Assembly (NCBI RefSeq): GCF_000010085.1
Contig: NC_007712.1
Span: 868,001-932,000, forward strand
DNA: 64,000 nucleotides
From: Sodalis glossinidius str. 'morsitans'
Lineage (GTDB): Bacteria > Pseudomonadota > Gammaproteobacteria > Enterobacterales > Enterobacteriaceae
Reading direction: 5' to 3'
Of this stretch, positions 1-9,285 are shown piece after piece. The position numbers and the translations under genes were made by a program. How positions within the stretch are numbered: position 1 is the stretch's first letter; each line of letters begins with the position of its first letter. The notes beneath the pieces were generated by a model. The model did not search any database, was not told where the DNA came from, and saw only the letters and a list, made by a program, of their open reading frames with translations.

Positions 1-664
1 CGGGCAAAAATTCCGGCAGCGGCGGGACGCAGTTCATATTCCCCGCCACCGGTTCAACGATGACACAGGCGATCTCGCGCGGGTACAGCGTAAACGCCTC
101 GCGCACCGATTGCAGGTCGTTATAGCTGCAGGTGAGGGTATATTTGGCATAATCCGCCGGGACGCCGGGAGAACTGGGTTGCCCCAGAGTGAGCGCCCCG
201 GATCCGGCCTTGACCAGCAGTCCGTCCGCGTGGCCGTGATAGCAGCCTTCAAATTTGATTACCCTGTCGCGGCCGGTATAGCCGCGCGCCAACCGGATGG
301 TGCTCATGGTGGCTTCGGTGCCGGAGTTGACCATGCGCACACTCTCGATAGAGGGCACCAGCTCGGTCAGCAGCCGCGCCATTTTCACCTCGATTTCCGT
401 AGGAGCGCCAAAACTCAGACCGCGCTGCACGGCGTCCAGCACCGCCTGGCGAATCGCCGGGTGATTATGGCCCAGCACCATAGGGCCCCACGAGCCAACA
501 TAGTCGATATAGCTATTGCCGTCGGCGTCGGTCAAACGGGCGCCGTCGGCGCTGGCGATAAACAGCGGCGTGCCACCAACGCCGTTGAATGCACGCACCG
601 GTGAATTGACCCCGCCGGGGATCAGCTGCTGCGCCTCGGCGTACAAACTTGCGGAATGACTCAT
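1..664 (-). CDS. hemL: Glutamate-1-semialdehyde 2,1-aminomutase, N-terminal part (runs off the left edge)
   Basis: HemL converts glutamate-1-semialdehyde to 5-aminolevulinate in the C5 pathway of heme synthesis; it is a cytosolic PLP enzyme. Reading leftward from ATG at 664, about 221 codons are open to the window edge. They include the family stretches LIPGGVNSPVRAFNGVGG, DYVGSWGPMVLGHNHP, RMVNSGTEATMS and FEGCYHGHADGLLVKAGSG, which match E. coli HemL nearly residue for residue. An AGGAG ribosome site lies about 7 bases before the ATG. The PLP-binding lysine lies beyond the edge, so completeness cannot be judged. It is divergent from clcA, as in E. coli. Confidence 0.96.
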   Translation of the reverse strand, partial: MSHSASLYAEAQQLIPGGVNSPVRAFNGVGGTPLFIASADGARLTDADGNSYIDYVGSWGPMVLGHNHPAIRQAVLDAVQRGLSFGAPTEIEVKMARLLTELVPSIESVRMVNSGTEATMSTIRLARGYTGRDRVIKFEGCYHGHADGLLVKAGSGALTLGQPSSPGVPADYAKYTLTCSYNDLQSVREAFTLYPREIACVIVEPVAGNMNCVPPLPEFLP

Positions 665-783
665 CAATCGACTCCTGAATGGCAAAATTAACCTGACCCC
701 TGTAGTGTAATCAACTGGCGGCCATTGTGAAATCACCGCGCCTGGCATTTAACATCAAAGAGCAGTGTCAAACTACGTGTGTT

Positions 784-2211
784 ATGAATAAATCCAATCC
801 TTCTTATACGTGGGTGCTGCAGGAGCGGCAGGCGCGCCGACGTATGATCCGCCGGCTGCTTTACCGCGATAAAACGCCGGTGCTGATCTTGTTAATGGCC
901 GCGTTGGTGGGAACGCTGGTAGGCGTGTTGTTCGAGAAAGCGGTCAATGGCGTACAGGCCCGTCTCGCTGCGCTGGCGGTATTGCCGCAGCATGCCTGGC
1001 TGCTGATGCCGGCGGCGTTCGTGCTCTCGGCGCTGCTGGCGATGATCGGCTATTTTCTGGCGCCGCTACGCCCCGGAAGCCGGCGGTTCCGGCATCCCGG
1101 AAATCGAAGACACGCTGGAAGAACTGCGGCCGGTACGCTGGTAGCGGGTCATCCCGGTGAAATTTATCGGCGGCATGGGCACGCTTGGCGCCGGGATGGT
1201 TTTGGGGCGTGAAGGCCCTACGGTGCAGTTGGGGGACAATCTTGGCCGTATGGTGCTGGATGTGTGTAGGTTGCGCGGTGCGGAAGCGCGCCACACTCTA
1301 CTGGCGACCGGCGCTGCCGCCGGATTGACCGCGGTCTTTAATGCGCCGTTAGCAGGGATTCTGTTTATCATCGAAGAGATGAGGCCGCAGTTCCGTTACA
1401 ATTTGATTTCGATTAAAGCGGTATTTATCGGCGTCATTAATGGCCAGTATCGTGTTTCGCCTGTTCAATGGCGAACGGGCGGTCATCGCGGTAGGGAAAC
1501 TGGCCTTCGCGCCGGTCAATACCTTGTGGCTCTATTTGCTGTTAGGCGCCCTTTTTGGCGCGGTGGGCGTTCGTTCTGTTTAACGCCCTGATTTTTCGCG
1601 TACAGGACGTTTTTCAACGCCTGCACGGCGGCGATTGGCGCAAGATCATCGCCATTGGCGGTCTGCTGGGGGGCGGCTGCGGCATTTTGGTACTGGTGGG
1701 TCCGTTTGCCGCCAGCGGTGGTTTCAGCCTGATCCCGCTCGCCGCAGCCGGACACTATACGTTCGGCATGCTGATATTCATCTTTCTCGCGCGCATGCTT
1801 ACCACACTTTTGTGCTTTTGTTCAGGAGCGCCAAGAGGCATTTTCGCGCCAATGCTGCGTTAGGCACCCTGCTGGGTATGGCTTTCGGCGTGGGCGCAAT
1901 GATGTTATTTCCCCAGGACGGCCTGCAGGCGGGCACTTTTGCCATCGCCGGCATGGGGGAGCTGTTCGCCGCCTCGGTACGGGCACCCCTGACCGGTATT
2001 GTGCTGGTGCTGGAGATGATCGATAGCTATCAACTTATTCTGCTGATGATTATCACCTGTCTGGGCGTGACGCTGTTGGCGCAGTTCCTGGGGGAGCAAG
2101 CCGCTTTATTCCTCCTTGTTGGCGCGCACCTTGCAGCGCCTAGGGCAGGAAAAGGATGCTCGGCAAGCGCACGTTGAGGCAAACGCGATTTCCCCGATGC
2201 GCAATACTTGA
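784..2211 (+). pseudogene. clcA: H+/Cl- exchange transporter ClcA, broken
   Basis: ClcA is an inner-membrane 2Cl-/1H+ antiporter used in extreme acid resistance. Homology covers the whole protein but is spread over several frames. It starts at MNKSNPSYTW, shifts frame near 1075, carries TAG at 1142 where the family has the second Trp of RPVRWW, shifts again near 1440 and 1560, has another stop after GIFAPML (1861) and shifts before the end at 2211 (SPMRNT). The GSGIPEIE filter motif and GREGP are still readable, while the usual GAPGGIFAP reads GAPRGIFAP. With at least five lesions it cannot make a channel. It sits between hemL and erpA as in E. coli. Confidence 0.95.
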
Positions 2212-2293
2212 ACGTAAACGATGCCTAACGGATAATAGCCCTAGCGATCGGGTTGACGTGCCTTCAGCCCGACGATGGCCCGGGAGTAGAATT

Positions 2294-2638
2294 ATGAGTG
2301 AAACGGCAACTTTGCCATTACGGTTTACCGATTCAGCGGCAAGCAAGGTCAAAAACCTTATCGCAGACGAAGAGAATCCGAATCTGAAATTGCGGGTTTA
2401 CATCACCGGCGGCGGCTGTAGCGGCTTCCAGTATGGCTTCACCTTTGACGATAAAGTCAACGAAGACGACTTTACCATCGAGAAACAGGGTGTTGCGCTG
2501 GTTGTGGACCCCATGAGCCTGCAATACCTGGTGGGCGGGTCCGTTGACTACAGCGAAGGGCTGGAAGGGTCGCGCTTTATCGTCACCAACCCTAATGCCA
2601 AGACCACCTGCGGTTGTGGGTCGTCGTTCAGCATCTGA
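2294..2638 (+). CDS. erpA: Iron-sulfur cluster insertion protein ErpA
   Basis: ErpA is an A-type carrier that delivers Fe-S clusters to apoproteins, notably IspG/IspH in isoprenoid synthesis; this links it to ispD and ispF farther along the window. The predicted 114 residues equal the E. coli length. The three cluster-ligating cysteines are present: Cys42 in GGGCSGFQYG, and Cys106 and Cys108 in the C-terminal CGCGSSFSI. The ATG at 2294 is preceded by GGGAG and matches the family N terminus, so the longer open frame upstream is not used. It is intact although its upstream neighbour clcA is destroyed. Confidence 0.98.
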   Translation: MSETATLPLRFTDSAASKVKNLIADEENPNLKLRVYITGGGCSGFQYGFTFDDKVNEDDFTIEKQGVALVVDPMSLQYLVGGSVDYSEGLEGSRFIVTNPNAKTTCGCGSSFSI

Positions 2639-2708
2639 CGCGCCGCGTGCCGGTTTTTTATGCCCGCGATAGGGCCCTATGTCGGTTCCGCCGGCGCGGC
2701 GGTCGGCG

Positions 2709-3326
2709 CTAGTTGCGGCTGTGAAATTCAAATACCGGCAGTTTTAGGTGCCAGCAGATGGCCGCCAGCCGGATAAGCAGCGTCGTCGCTATTCCCAGCA
2801 TGGCGGCGTGCTGAAGCGTGAAACGCCACTCACTGTAGGTCACGGTATGCACAATACCGCCGGCGATACAGGTGGTGGAGTAAATCTCGGTGCGCAGGAT
2901 AAGCGGAATTTCTCGCGCCAGCACATCCCGCAGCATGCCGCCTCCCACGCCGGTAATGACCCCCATACATACCGCGATAAGTGGCACGGCGCCGCTGGAG
3001 AATGCTTTATTGACGCCGATACCGACAAATACCGCCAGCCCGATAGCATCCAGCACCGGCAGGATCCATTTCGGCAGATGGCGCGGCTGGCCGATGACAA
3101 GCAAGGTGACGAAACAGGTGATAATGGCCACCACCAAATCGGTGGAATCGCGTACCCAGAATACGGGGCCGTTAGCCAGCGCCATATCGCGGATGGTGCA
3201 GCCATCGACCGCGGTCACCACGCTGAGCACCAGCACGCCGAAGGGATCCATGTGCAATTTGCCGGCCAGCAGAACGCCGGAAATGGCGAACACCGCCGTA
3301 CTGAGAATATCCAGCCAGTACAGCAT
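2709..3326 (-). CDS. yadS: TRIC-family membrane protein YadS
   Basis: This is a 205-residue inner-membrane protein of the TRIC/UPF0126 family, with about seven hydrophobic segments in two homologous halves. The family is thought to form cation channels; the role of YadS itself is not established. Similarity to E. coli YadS is end to end, including DPFGVLVL, VFVGIGVNKAF and GVITGVGGGMLRDVLAREIP. Oddity: the first-repeat glycine motif GGGTIRD reads DGCTIRD, replacing two structural glycines, while the second repeat keeps GVGGGMLRD. The start overlaps the end of btuF, so it is the last gene of mtnN-btuF-yadS. The frame is open, but activity is uncertain. Confidence 0.9.
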   Translation of the reverse strand: MLYWLDILSTAVFAISGVLLAGKLHMDPFGVLVLSVVTAVDGCTIRDMALANGPVFWVRDSTDLVVAIITCFVTLLVIGQPRHLPKWILPVLDAIGLAVFVGIGVNKAFSSGAVPLIAVCMGVITGVGGGMLRDVLAREIPLILRTEIYSTTCIAGGIVHTVTYSEWRFTLQHAAMLGIATTLLIRLAAICWHLKLPVFEFHSRN

Positions 3327-3916
3327 CAGGGCACCTTTGCCGGGAGGGCGGCGCGGATTGGCGCCAGTTGCGTACAAAGCTGCTGCGCCGCCAGCAGAAT
3401 GCGCGGCCCCGGACGGGTAAAACTGTCCTCATTGAGGGCAAGCACCGGCGCCGACAACTGCGGCCGGCTGCCGAACTGCAAAAAGACCCGCAGCGGCGCG
3501 CCGCCGGCGTAACGCTTTCGCAGCGTCGCCTGCTGGTCCTCCAGCGCATGGGCCGCTTGCCGCGCCTGTTCCGGATGCGGGCTATAGGAGGCCAAGGTGT
3601 TCAGCGCGCCGGCCATCTCGTCGATGCTTTGCGGATCCAGGGTCACCACCGGAATCCCGAAAGCAGCCAATGTCTCCAACGCACGCTGCGGATTGCCGCC
3701 GCGCCACCCTAGTACCAGATCCGGTTTCAGCGCCAGTATGCGCTCGATATTGACGCCCTGCCACGAGGCGACCCGCTCAAGATGTCGCGCCGCGGGAGGA
3801 TAATCCGACCAGTCGCTGGCCGCCACCAGCACCGCCCCCATGCCGGCGGCGTAAGCCAGTTCCGTGGTGTGGGGCGCGAGGCTGACCACCCGTTGCGCCG
3901 CGCGTCGGTAGCGCAT
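3326..3916 (-). pseudogene. btuF: Vitamin B12-binding protein BtuF, internally deleted and lacking its signal peptide
   Basis: BtuF is the periplasmic cobalamin-binding partner of the BtuCD ABC importer. The open frame encodes 196 residues against about 266 in E. coli. RVVSLAPHTTELAYAAG, SDYPP and LKPDLVLGWRGGN are recognisable. After LRVFLQFGSRPQ the sequence jumps directly to the C-terminal ALNEDSF and RPGPRILLAAQQLC, losing about 60 residues in frame. The N terminus begins MRYRRAAQRVV directly after the mtnN stop, so the hydrophobic export signal is also gone. An unexported protein lacking much of the second lobe cannot serve B12 uptake. It could be annotated as a CDS because no stop interrupts it. 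Confidence 0.85.
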
Positions 3917-4618
3917 TTACCGCTGGCCGGCCAGCGCTTGCACCATTTCCTCCACCAGGCGGGAGGAGCTTTGCGCCGCCACGGTGAGGAATTCATCAAA
4001 GCTCAGATGGGATGCTTGATCCGCGACATCGGAAATCGCGCGCACCACGACGAAGGGGACGGCGAACTGATGGCACACATGGGCGATGGCCGTCGCCTCC
4101 ATTTCCACGGCGATAGCCTGCGGGAAGGTCTGGCGGATATGGGCCAGGCCGTCGGCGTCGTTGATAAAGGCATCGCCGCTGACCACCAGACCGCGTACCG
4201 CATGCATACCCAGACGATCGACGCTCTCCTCTGCCAGCGCTACCAGCGACGGGGCGGCATTAAACGACGCCGGACACTGCGCCATCTGGCCAGGTTCATA
4301 GCCGAAAGCGGTCACATCGACATCGTGATAGCGCACTTCATGGGACACCACGATATCGCCGACCTTCAACGACGGCGCCAAACCGCCGGCAGAGCCGGTA
4401 TTGATGACCAGCTCCGGTTTAAAATGATCCAGCAATAGCGTCGTGCCCAGCGCGGCGGAAACTTTGCCGATGCCAGATTTCACCAACGCCACCTCAACAC
4501 CGTGTAGCTGACCCATATAAATTTCACACCCCGCCTGCTGACACAGGGTAGAGTGGTCTATGCGATCGCGCAGCAGCGCTACTTCCTGTTCCATTGCGCC
4601 GATAATACCAATTTTCAT
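3917..4618 (-). CDS. mtnN: 5'-methylthioadenosine/S-adenosylhomocysteine nucleosidase
   Basis: MtnN (Pfs) cleaves adenine from S-adenosylhomocysteine, methylthioadenosine and 5'-deoxyadenosine, detoxifying products of methylation, polyamine and radical-SAM chemistry and feeding autoinducer-2 synthesis. The 233 residues are full length. Glu12 is in GAMEQEVALL, the substrate-binding glutamates are in AVEMEATAIAHV, and the catalytic Asp is in RAISDVADQ. The TAA stop is followed immediately by the ATG of the btuF remnant, so the old operon order is preserved. Nothing suggests decay. Confidence 0.98.
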   Translation of the reverse strand: MKIGIIGAMEQEVALLRDRIDHSTLCQQAGCEIYMGQLHGVEVALVKSGIGKVSAALGTTLLLDHFKPELVINTGSAGGLAPSLKVGDIVVSHEVRYHDVDVTAFGYEPGQMAQCPASFNAAPSLVALAEESVDRLGMHAVRGLVVSGDAFINDADGLAHIRQTFPQAIAVEMEATAIAHVCHQFAVPFVVVRAISDVADQASHLSFDEFLTVAAQSSSRLVEEMVQALAGQR

Positions 4619-4777
4619 AAAAAGCGTTCCCGTTAAAAAATGCGTATTGAAATGTTAGGGGGCGTTCATAGGCTGCATTCTAGCATGCCTGGTGCGGAGA
4701 AATAACGGCCGGTGGGCTTGCGTTTGCCAACCGGCATTGGTATCACGGCAGGGTGCGGTTTTCAAGCGGGGAAAAAG

Positions 4778-6292
4778 ATGTCCGAAATCGACTTCAGTCA
4801 TAAAATCAGTTTTCAACGTTCCTATAGTCCGGCGATCAGGGCCCAGGATGATTATGCCATTATTCGCCAGTTTGAAAGCGACCGCGGGCGGATCATCAAT
4901 TCCGCCGCCATACGCCGGCTTCAGCAAAAAACCCAGGTTTTTCCGCTGGAGCGCAATGCCGCGGTACGTTCGCGCCTGACGCATTCGCTGGAAGTACAGC
5001 AGGTGGGTCGCCATATCGTGAAAGAGATATTTCATCATCTCAAAAACGACGGGCGCATTGGCGCACTGGGATTATCGCAACTGGAAGCGCCCTGCGAGAG
5101 TATGGTCGAAATGGCCTGCCTGATGCACGATATCGGCAATCCGCCGTTCGGCCATTTTGGCGAAGCGGCGATCAATGACTGGTTTCGTCGCTGGCTGGAT
5201 ATCGCCGGTCTGGAACAGGATGCGCTCGGCAATGACCGCTGCCAGGTAGCCAGCCTGCGCCTGCGCGCCGGCGACGAAGACAACAATGCGCTGCGCAGCC
5301 GTATCCGCCTCGACCTGTGCCATTTTGAAGGCAACGCCCAGGCCATCCGTATGGTCCATAGCCTGCTGAAGCTTAATTTGACCTATGCGCAGGTCGGCTG
5401 CATTCTCAAATACACCCGTCCGGCCTACTGGCATGGGCCGGCCCCGGCGCCCTTCAGCTATTTGATGAAAAAGCCCGGCTTTTATCTGGCGGAAGAGGAG
5501 TATGTCCAGACGCTGCGCCGCGAATTATCCCTGGGTGAATTCCACCGCTTTCCGCTGACGTATATTATGGAAGCCGCCGATGATATTTCGTATTGCATTG
5601 CCGATCTGGAAGACGCGGTGGAGAAAAAAATCTTTACCGTGGAACAATTGTACCTATTCCTGCAAAAAGAATGGGGCAGCGTCGTCAAAGGCGATTTGTT
5701 CGATAAAGTCATCGGCCAGGCGTTTAATAAAATAAGGCGTTATCAAGGATTGCGCAGTGGCGACCAGTTTTTTATGTATTTACGGGTCAATACCGTGGCG
5801 CGACTGGTGCCCCACGCGGCGCAGCGTTTTCTGGATAATCTGGCGCCTATTTACGACGGCCGTTTCAATCAGGCGCTGCTGGAGGACTCAAGTCCGGCGT
5901 TTCGGTTGTTAAAGATATTTAAAAGTGTTGCTTTTAAGCATGTGTTCAATCATCTGGAAGTAGAGCAGCTGGAACTACAGGGCTACCGTGTGATAAGCGG
6001 CCTGCTGGAAATTTATAATCCCCTGCTCGAGATGTCGCAGGCGGATTTTCAGCGGTTGGTGACGGAGGACTACCATCCCGCGCATCCCATCGCCAGCCGG
6101 CTGTATCATAAACTGTCCGCCAAGCATCGTTTGGCTTATGGCGAAGCCATGGAAACGGTCAACCGCTATCCCGCCGGGCAGCAATCCATGATGGAATTTT
6201 ATTATCGCGCCCGTTTGATTCAAGATTATATTAGCGGAATGACCGATCTTTATGCCTGGGATGAATATCGTCGGTTGATGGCGGCCGAGTAG
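4778..6292 (+). CDS. dgt: Deoxyguanosinetriphosphate triphosphohydrolase
   Basis: Dgt hydrolyses dGTP to deoxyguanosine and inorganic triphosphate, affecting dNTP balance and mutation rate. The protein has 504 residues against 505 in E. coli. HD-domain metal ligands are present: His69 in SRLTHSLEVQQVG and His117-Asp118 in CLMHDIGNPPFGHFG. The C terminus keeps ISGMTDLYAWDEYRRLM. ATG at 4778 follows GGGGAAAAAG and gives the family N terminus; earlier in-frame starts are not supported. It lies upstream of degP as in E. coli. Confidence 0.97.
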   Translation: MSEIDFSHKISFQRSYSPAIRAQDDYAIIRQFESDRGRIINSAAIRRLQQKTQVFPLERNAAVRSRLTHSLEVQQVGRHIVKEIFHHLKNDGRIGALGLSQLEAPCESMVEMACLMHDIGNPPFGHFGEAAINDWFRRWLDIAGLEQDALGNDRCQVASLRLRAGDEDNNALRSRIRLDLCHFEGNAQAIRMVHSLLKLNLTYAQVGCILKYTRPAYWHGPAPAPFSYLMKKPGFYLAEEEYVQTLRRELSLGEFHRFPLTYIMEAADDISYCIADLEDAVEKKIFTVEQLYLFLQKEWGSVVKGDLFDKVIGQAFNKIRRYQGLRSGDQFFMYLRVNTVARLVPHAAQRFLDNLAPIYDGRFNQALLEDSSPAFRLLKIFKSVAFKHVFNHLEVEQLELQGYRVISGLLEIYNPLLEMSQADFQRLVTEDYHPAHPIASRLYHKLSAKHRLAYGEAMETVNRYPAGQQSMMEFYYRARLIQDYISGMTDLYAWDEYRRLMAAE

Positions 6293-6358
6293 CCGCGGTA
6301 ACGGTGGTCATTTGTAAAGCGGATCAATATTTATTTACCTTTGCCGCTTTCTTTGCGC

Positions 6359-6386
6359 TGAACTACGGGGTATTTCATTACTCTTA
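6359..6386 (+). promoter_or_regulatory. Candidate sigma-E promoter of degP
   Basis: TGAACTA at 6359-6365 and TCTTA at 6382-6386 are separated by 16 bases. This resembles the E. coli degP sigma-E promoter (GGAACTT, 16 bases, TCTGA) in hexamers and spacing. It is 60 bases before the degP start. The call rests on motif resemblance only. Confidence 0.5.
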
Positions 6387-6445
6387 TGGAGAAATGCAAC
6401 ACGCTCTGCATTATGACCCCTTAATTTTAGTCGAGATAATCACAG

Positions 6446-7882
6446 ATGAAAAAATCCACGTTGGCCCTGACGGCGCTTGCTCTAAGTTTGGGTATGGCGC
6501 TAAGTCCCGTCTCTGTCTTTGCGGCAGAAACCGCCTTGTCCAATCAGCAGTTACCAAGCCTGGCGCCGATGCTTGAAAAGGTCATGCCCTCTGTGGTGAG
6601 TATCAGCGTAGAGGGCAGCACGCCGATTACGTCGCGGCAAATGCCCGATCAATTAAAACAATTTTTCGGCCAAAACTCGCCATTATGCCAGGACGGTTCG
6701 CCGTTCCAGGCGTCGCCGCTGTGCCAGGGCGGCGGCGATGACGGTGGGGAGGGGGGCAGCGCGCTGGCCCAGGAAAAATTCCAGGCGTTGGGTGCTGGGG
6801 TCATTATCGATGCCGCGAAAGGCTATGTGGTGACCAACAATCATGTGGTCAACGACGCTTCCAAAATACAGGTACAGCTCAGCGATGGTCGCAAATTCGA
6901 TGCCAAGCTTATCGGTAAGGACCCGCGCTCTGATATTGCTCTGGTGCAACTGATCGATTTTAAAAATCTGACCGCCATCAAAATGGCGGACTCCGATCAG
7001 CTGCGCGTCGGGGATTATACCGTGGCCATCGGCAATTCCTACGGCCTGGGTGAAACGGCAACGTCTGGGATTGTGTCGGCGCTGGGACGCAGCGGACTGA
7101 ATATCGAAAATTATGAAAAATTTATTCAGACCGATGCCGCCATTAACCGTGGCAATTCCGGCGGCGCGCTGGTTAATCTTAACGGCGAGCTTATCGGCAT
7201 TAACACCGCCATTTTGGCGCCGGACGGCGGCAACATCGGTATCGGCTTTGCCATACCGAGCAATATGGTAAAAAATCTGACCAAACAGATCGTCGAATTC
7301 GGCCAGGTTAAACGCGGCGAAATCGGCATCCTCGGCACCGAGTTGACGCCAGAACTGGCCAAAGCGATGAAGATCGACGCCCAGCGCGGCGCGTTCGTCA
7401 GTCAGGTGATGCCGAAATCCGCCGCGGAGAAAGCCGGAGTCAAGGCGGGAGATGTCATCGTGACCATGAACGGCAAGGCGCTGAACAGCTTCGCCTCGTT
7501 TCGGGCAGATATCAGCTCGCAGCCGGTGGGCACCAAAATGACTCTTGGCCTGCTGCGTGACGGTAAACCGGTGACGGTCGATGTTACCCTTGAGCAAAGT
7601 ATGCAGTCTCAGGTTGACTCCGGAATGATTTTTACCGGTATTGAGGGTGCGGAGCTCAGTAATACCGAGTTGGATGGTCAGAAAGGCGTGTGGGTGGATA
7701 ACGTGAAAGCTGGCAGCACCGCCGAGCGGGTTGGACTGAAGAAAGGGGATGTCATTTTGGGTGTGAATCAGCAGCCGGTGGAAAATATCGGTGAGCTGCG
7801 TAAAATCCTCGACACCAAACCTAACGTACTGGCGCTGAGTATTCGCCGCGGCGATACCTCGTTGTATTTATTGGCGCAATAA
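6446..7882 (+). CDS. degP: Periplasmic serine endoprotease/chaperone DegP
   Basis: DegP degrades or refolds misfolded envelope proteins and is a core member of the sigma-E/Cpx response. The 478-residue precursor has a Sec signal peptide ending near VFA-AE (residue 26). The HtrA protease domain has its catalytic triad at His133 (TNNHVVN), Asp163 (SDIALV) and Ser238 (GNSGGAL). Two PDZ domains follow at roughly 285-375 and 390-478. One small difference from E. coli is IGNSYGLGET in place of IGNPYGLGET. The LA-loop keeps two Cys-containing segments (PLCQDGS, PLCQGGG). It is monocistronic, with a terminator immediately downstream. Confidence 0.98.
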   Translation: MKKSTLALTALALSLGMALSPVSVFAAETALSNQQLPSLAPMLEKVMPSVVSISVEGSTPITSRQMPDQLKQFFGQNSPLCQDGSPFQASPLCQGGGDDGGEGGSALAQEKFQALGAGVIIDAAKGYVVTNNHVVNDASKIQVQLSDGRKFDAKLIGKDPRSDIALVQLIDFKNLTAIKMADSDQLRVGDYTVAIGNSYGLGETATSGIVSALGRSGLNIENYEKFIQTDAAINRGNSGGALVNLNGELIGINTAILAPDGGNIGIGFAIPSNMVKNLTKQIVEFGQVKRGEIGILGTELTPELAKAMKIDAQRGAFVSQVMPKSAAEKAGVKAGDVIVTMNGKALNSFASFRADISSQPVGTKMTLGLLRDGKPVTVDVTLEQSMQSQVDSGMIFTGIEGAELSNTELDGQKGVWVDNVKAGSTAERVGLKKGDVILGVNQQPVENIGELRKILDTKPNVLALSIRRGDTSLYLLAQ

Positions 7883-7900
7883 ATCGCTGCTTTATCAAAA

Positions 7901-7931
7901 CTGAACGGCGTCACGCCGTCCGGTTTTTTTT
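7901..7931 (+). terminator. Rho-independent terminator after degP
   Basis: A perfect ACGGCG-TCA-CGCCGT hairpin (7905-7919) followed by CCGG and eight T residues (7924-7931), 20 bases past the degP stop. Confidence 0.85.
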
Positions 7932-8060
7932 GCCCGCAAAAAAACGTGATGTTAACCACAACTTGCATGCACCGCCGCTGACTTTGTGCATTTGCACAAT
8001 GTTTGAAGACGTGACGGTGAGTATGCTGCAAGGATTGTGTAATCAGCGGTGAGGACGGCG

Positions 8061-9220
8061 ATGGCAACCTATCATCTTGATGCCAGGCTGGCGCAGGAAA
8101 TCGTGGCAAGAACCATGCAGATTATCGACAGTAACATTAACGTGATGGACGCCCGCGGCTGGATTATCGGCAGCGGCGATCGAGAGCGTATCGGCGAACT
8201 GCATGAAGGGGCGCTGCTGGCGCTGTCCCAGGCCACGGGTAGTGGATATTGACGATGGGGTGGCCAAGCACCTCCATGGCGTGCACCCCGGCATCAATCT
8301 GCCGCTGAAAATCGACGGTAATATCGTTGGCGTCATCGAGTTAACCGGCAATCTCGGCCAGCTGCGTCAATATGGCGAACTGGTGTGCATGACCGCCGAG
8401 ATGATGCTGTAGCAGGCGCGATTGCTGCATATGCTGGCGCAGGACAGCCGGCTGCGCGAGGAACTAGTGCTGAATCTTATCCGCGCCGAAGAAGTGACGC
8501 CGGCGCTGACCGAATGGGCGCAGCGCCTGGGGATCGATATTCATCAGCCGCGCGTGGCGGCGGTGGTGGAGGTGGACAGCGGGCAGTTCGGTGTCGATAG
8601 CGCCGTGGCCGAACTGCAACAATTGCAAACCCTTTTGACGACGCCGGAGCGGGACAATCTTATCGCTATCGTCTCCCTGACCGAAATGGTGGTATTGAAG
8701 CCGGTGCTGAACAGCCACGGCCGCTGGGATGTCGAGGAACACCGGCGTCCGGGTGGACAGTCTGTTTTCGCGCATGACCGAAAGTAGCCGCCTGCGGGTA
8801 CGTATCGCATTGGGGAACTTCTTTACCGGACCTGGCGGCATTGCCCGTTCCTGGCTTACCGCCTGTACGACCATGGCGGTAGGCAAGCAACGCTATCCGG
8901 ATGAGCGGCGCTACTTTTATCCCTATTTGATGCTGCCGGTACTGTTGGACAGCTTGCGCGGCGGATGGCAAGCCAATGAACTGGTGCGGCCACTGGTAAA
9001 ACTCAAAGCGATGGACAGCAACGGCCTGCTGCGGCGAACCCTTATCGCCTGGTTTCGCCATAACGTGCAGCCAACGCCCACCTCGCGCGCGCTGTTTATT
9101 CACCGCAATACCCTGGAATATCGTTTGAACTGCATTTCCGAAATGACCGGCCTGGATCTGGCCAATTTTGATGATCGTCTGCTGCTGTATGTGGCACTAC
9201 AGCTGGACGATAATGTCTGA
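8061..9220 (+). pseudogene. cdaR: Carbohydrate diacid regulator CdaR, broken
   Basis: CdaR activates the garD, garPLRK and gudPXD operons in response to D-glucarate, galactarate and D-glycerate. The opening MATYHLDARLAQEIVARTMQIIDSNINV (split across 8061-8150), the GSGDRERIGELHEGALL segment and the C-terminal helix-turn-helix NTLEYRLNCISEMTGLDL are all readable. The frame breaks near 8240, a TAG at 8411 replaces the Glu codon after AEMML, and another frameshift occurs near 8750. It lies beside degP as in E. coli. Its regulon, also present in this window, is entirely pseudogenised, so activator and targets decayed together. Confidence 0.95.
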
Positions 9221-9285
9221 GGCAGCGGGGCGGCCCGCTATGCCGGCGCAGGGGGACTAAACTTGCCCGGCGTCGGGCAATCCAG

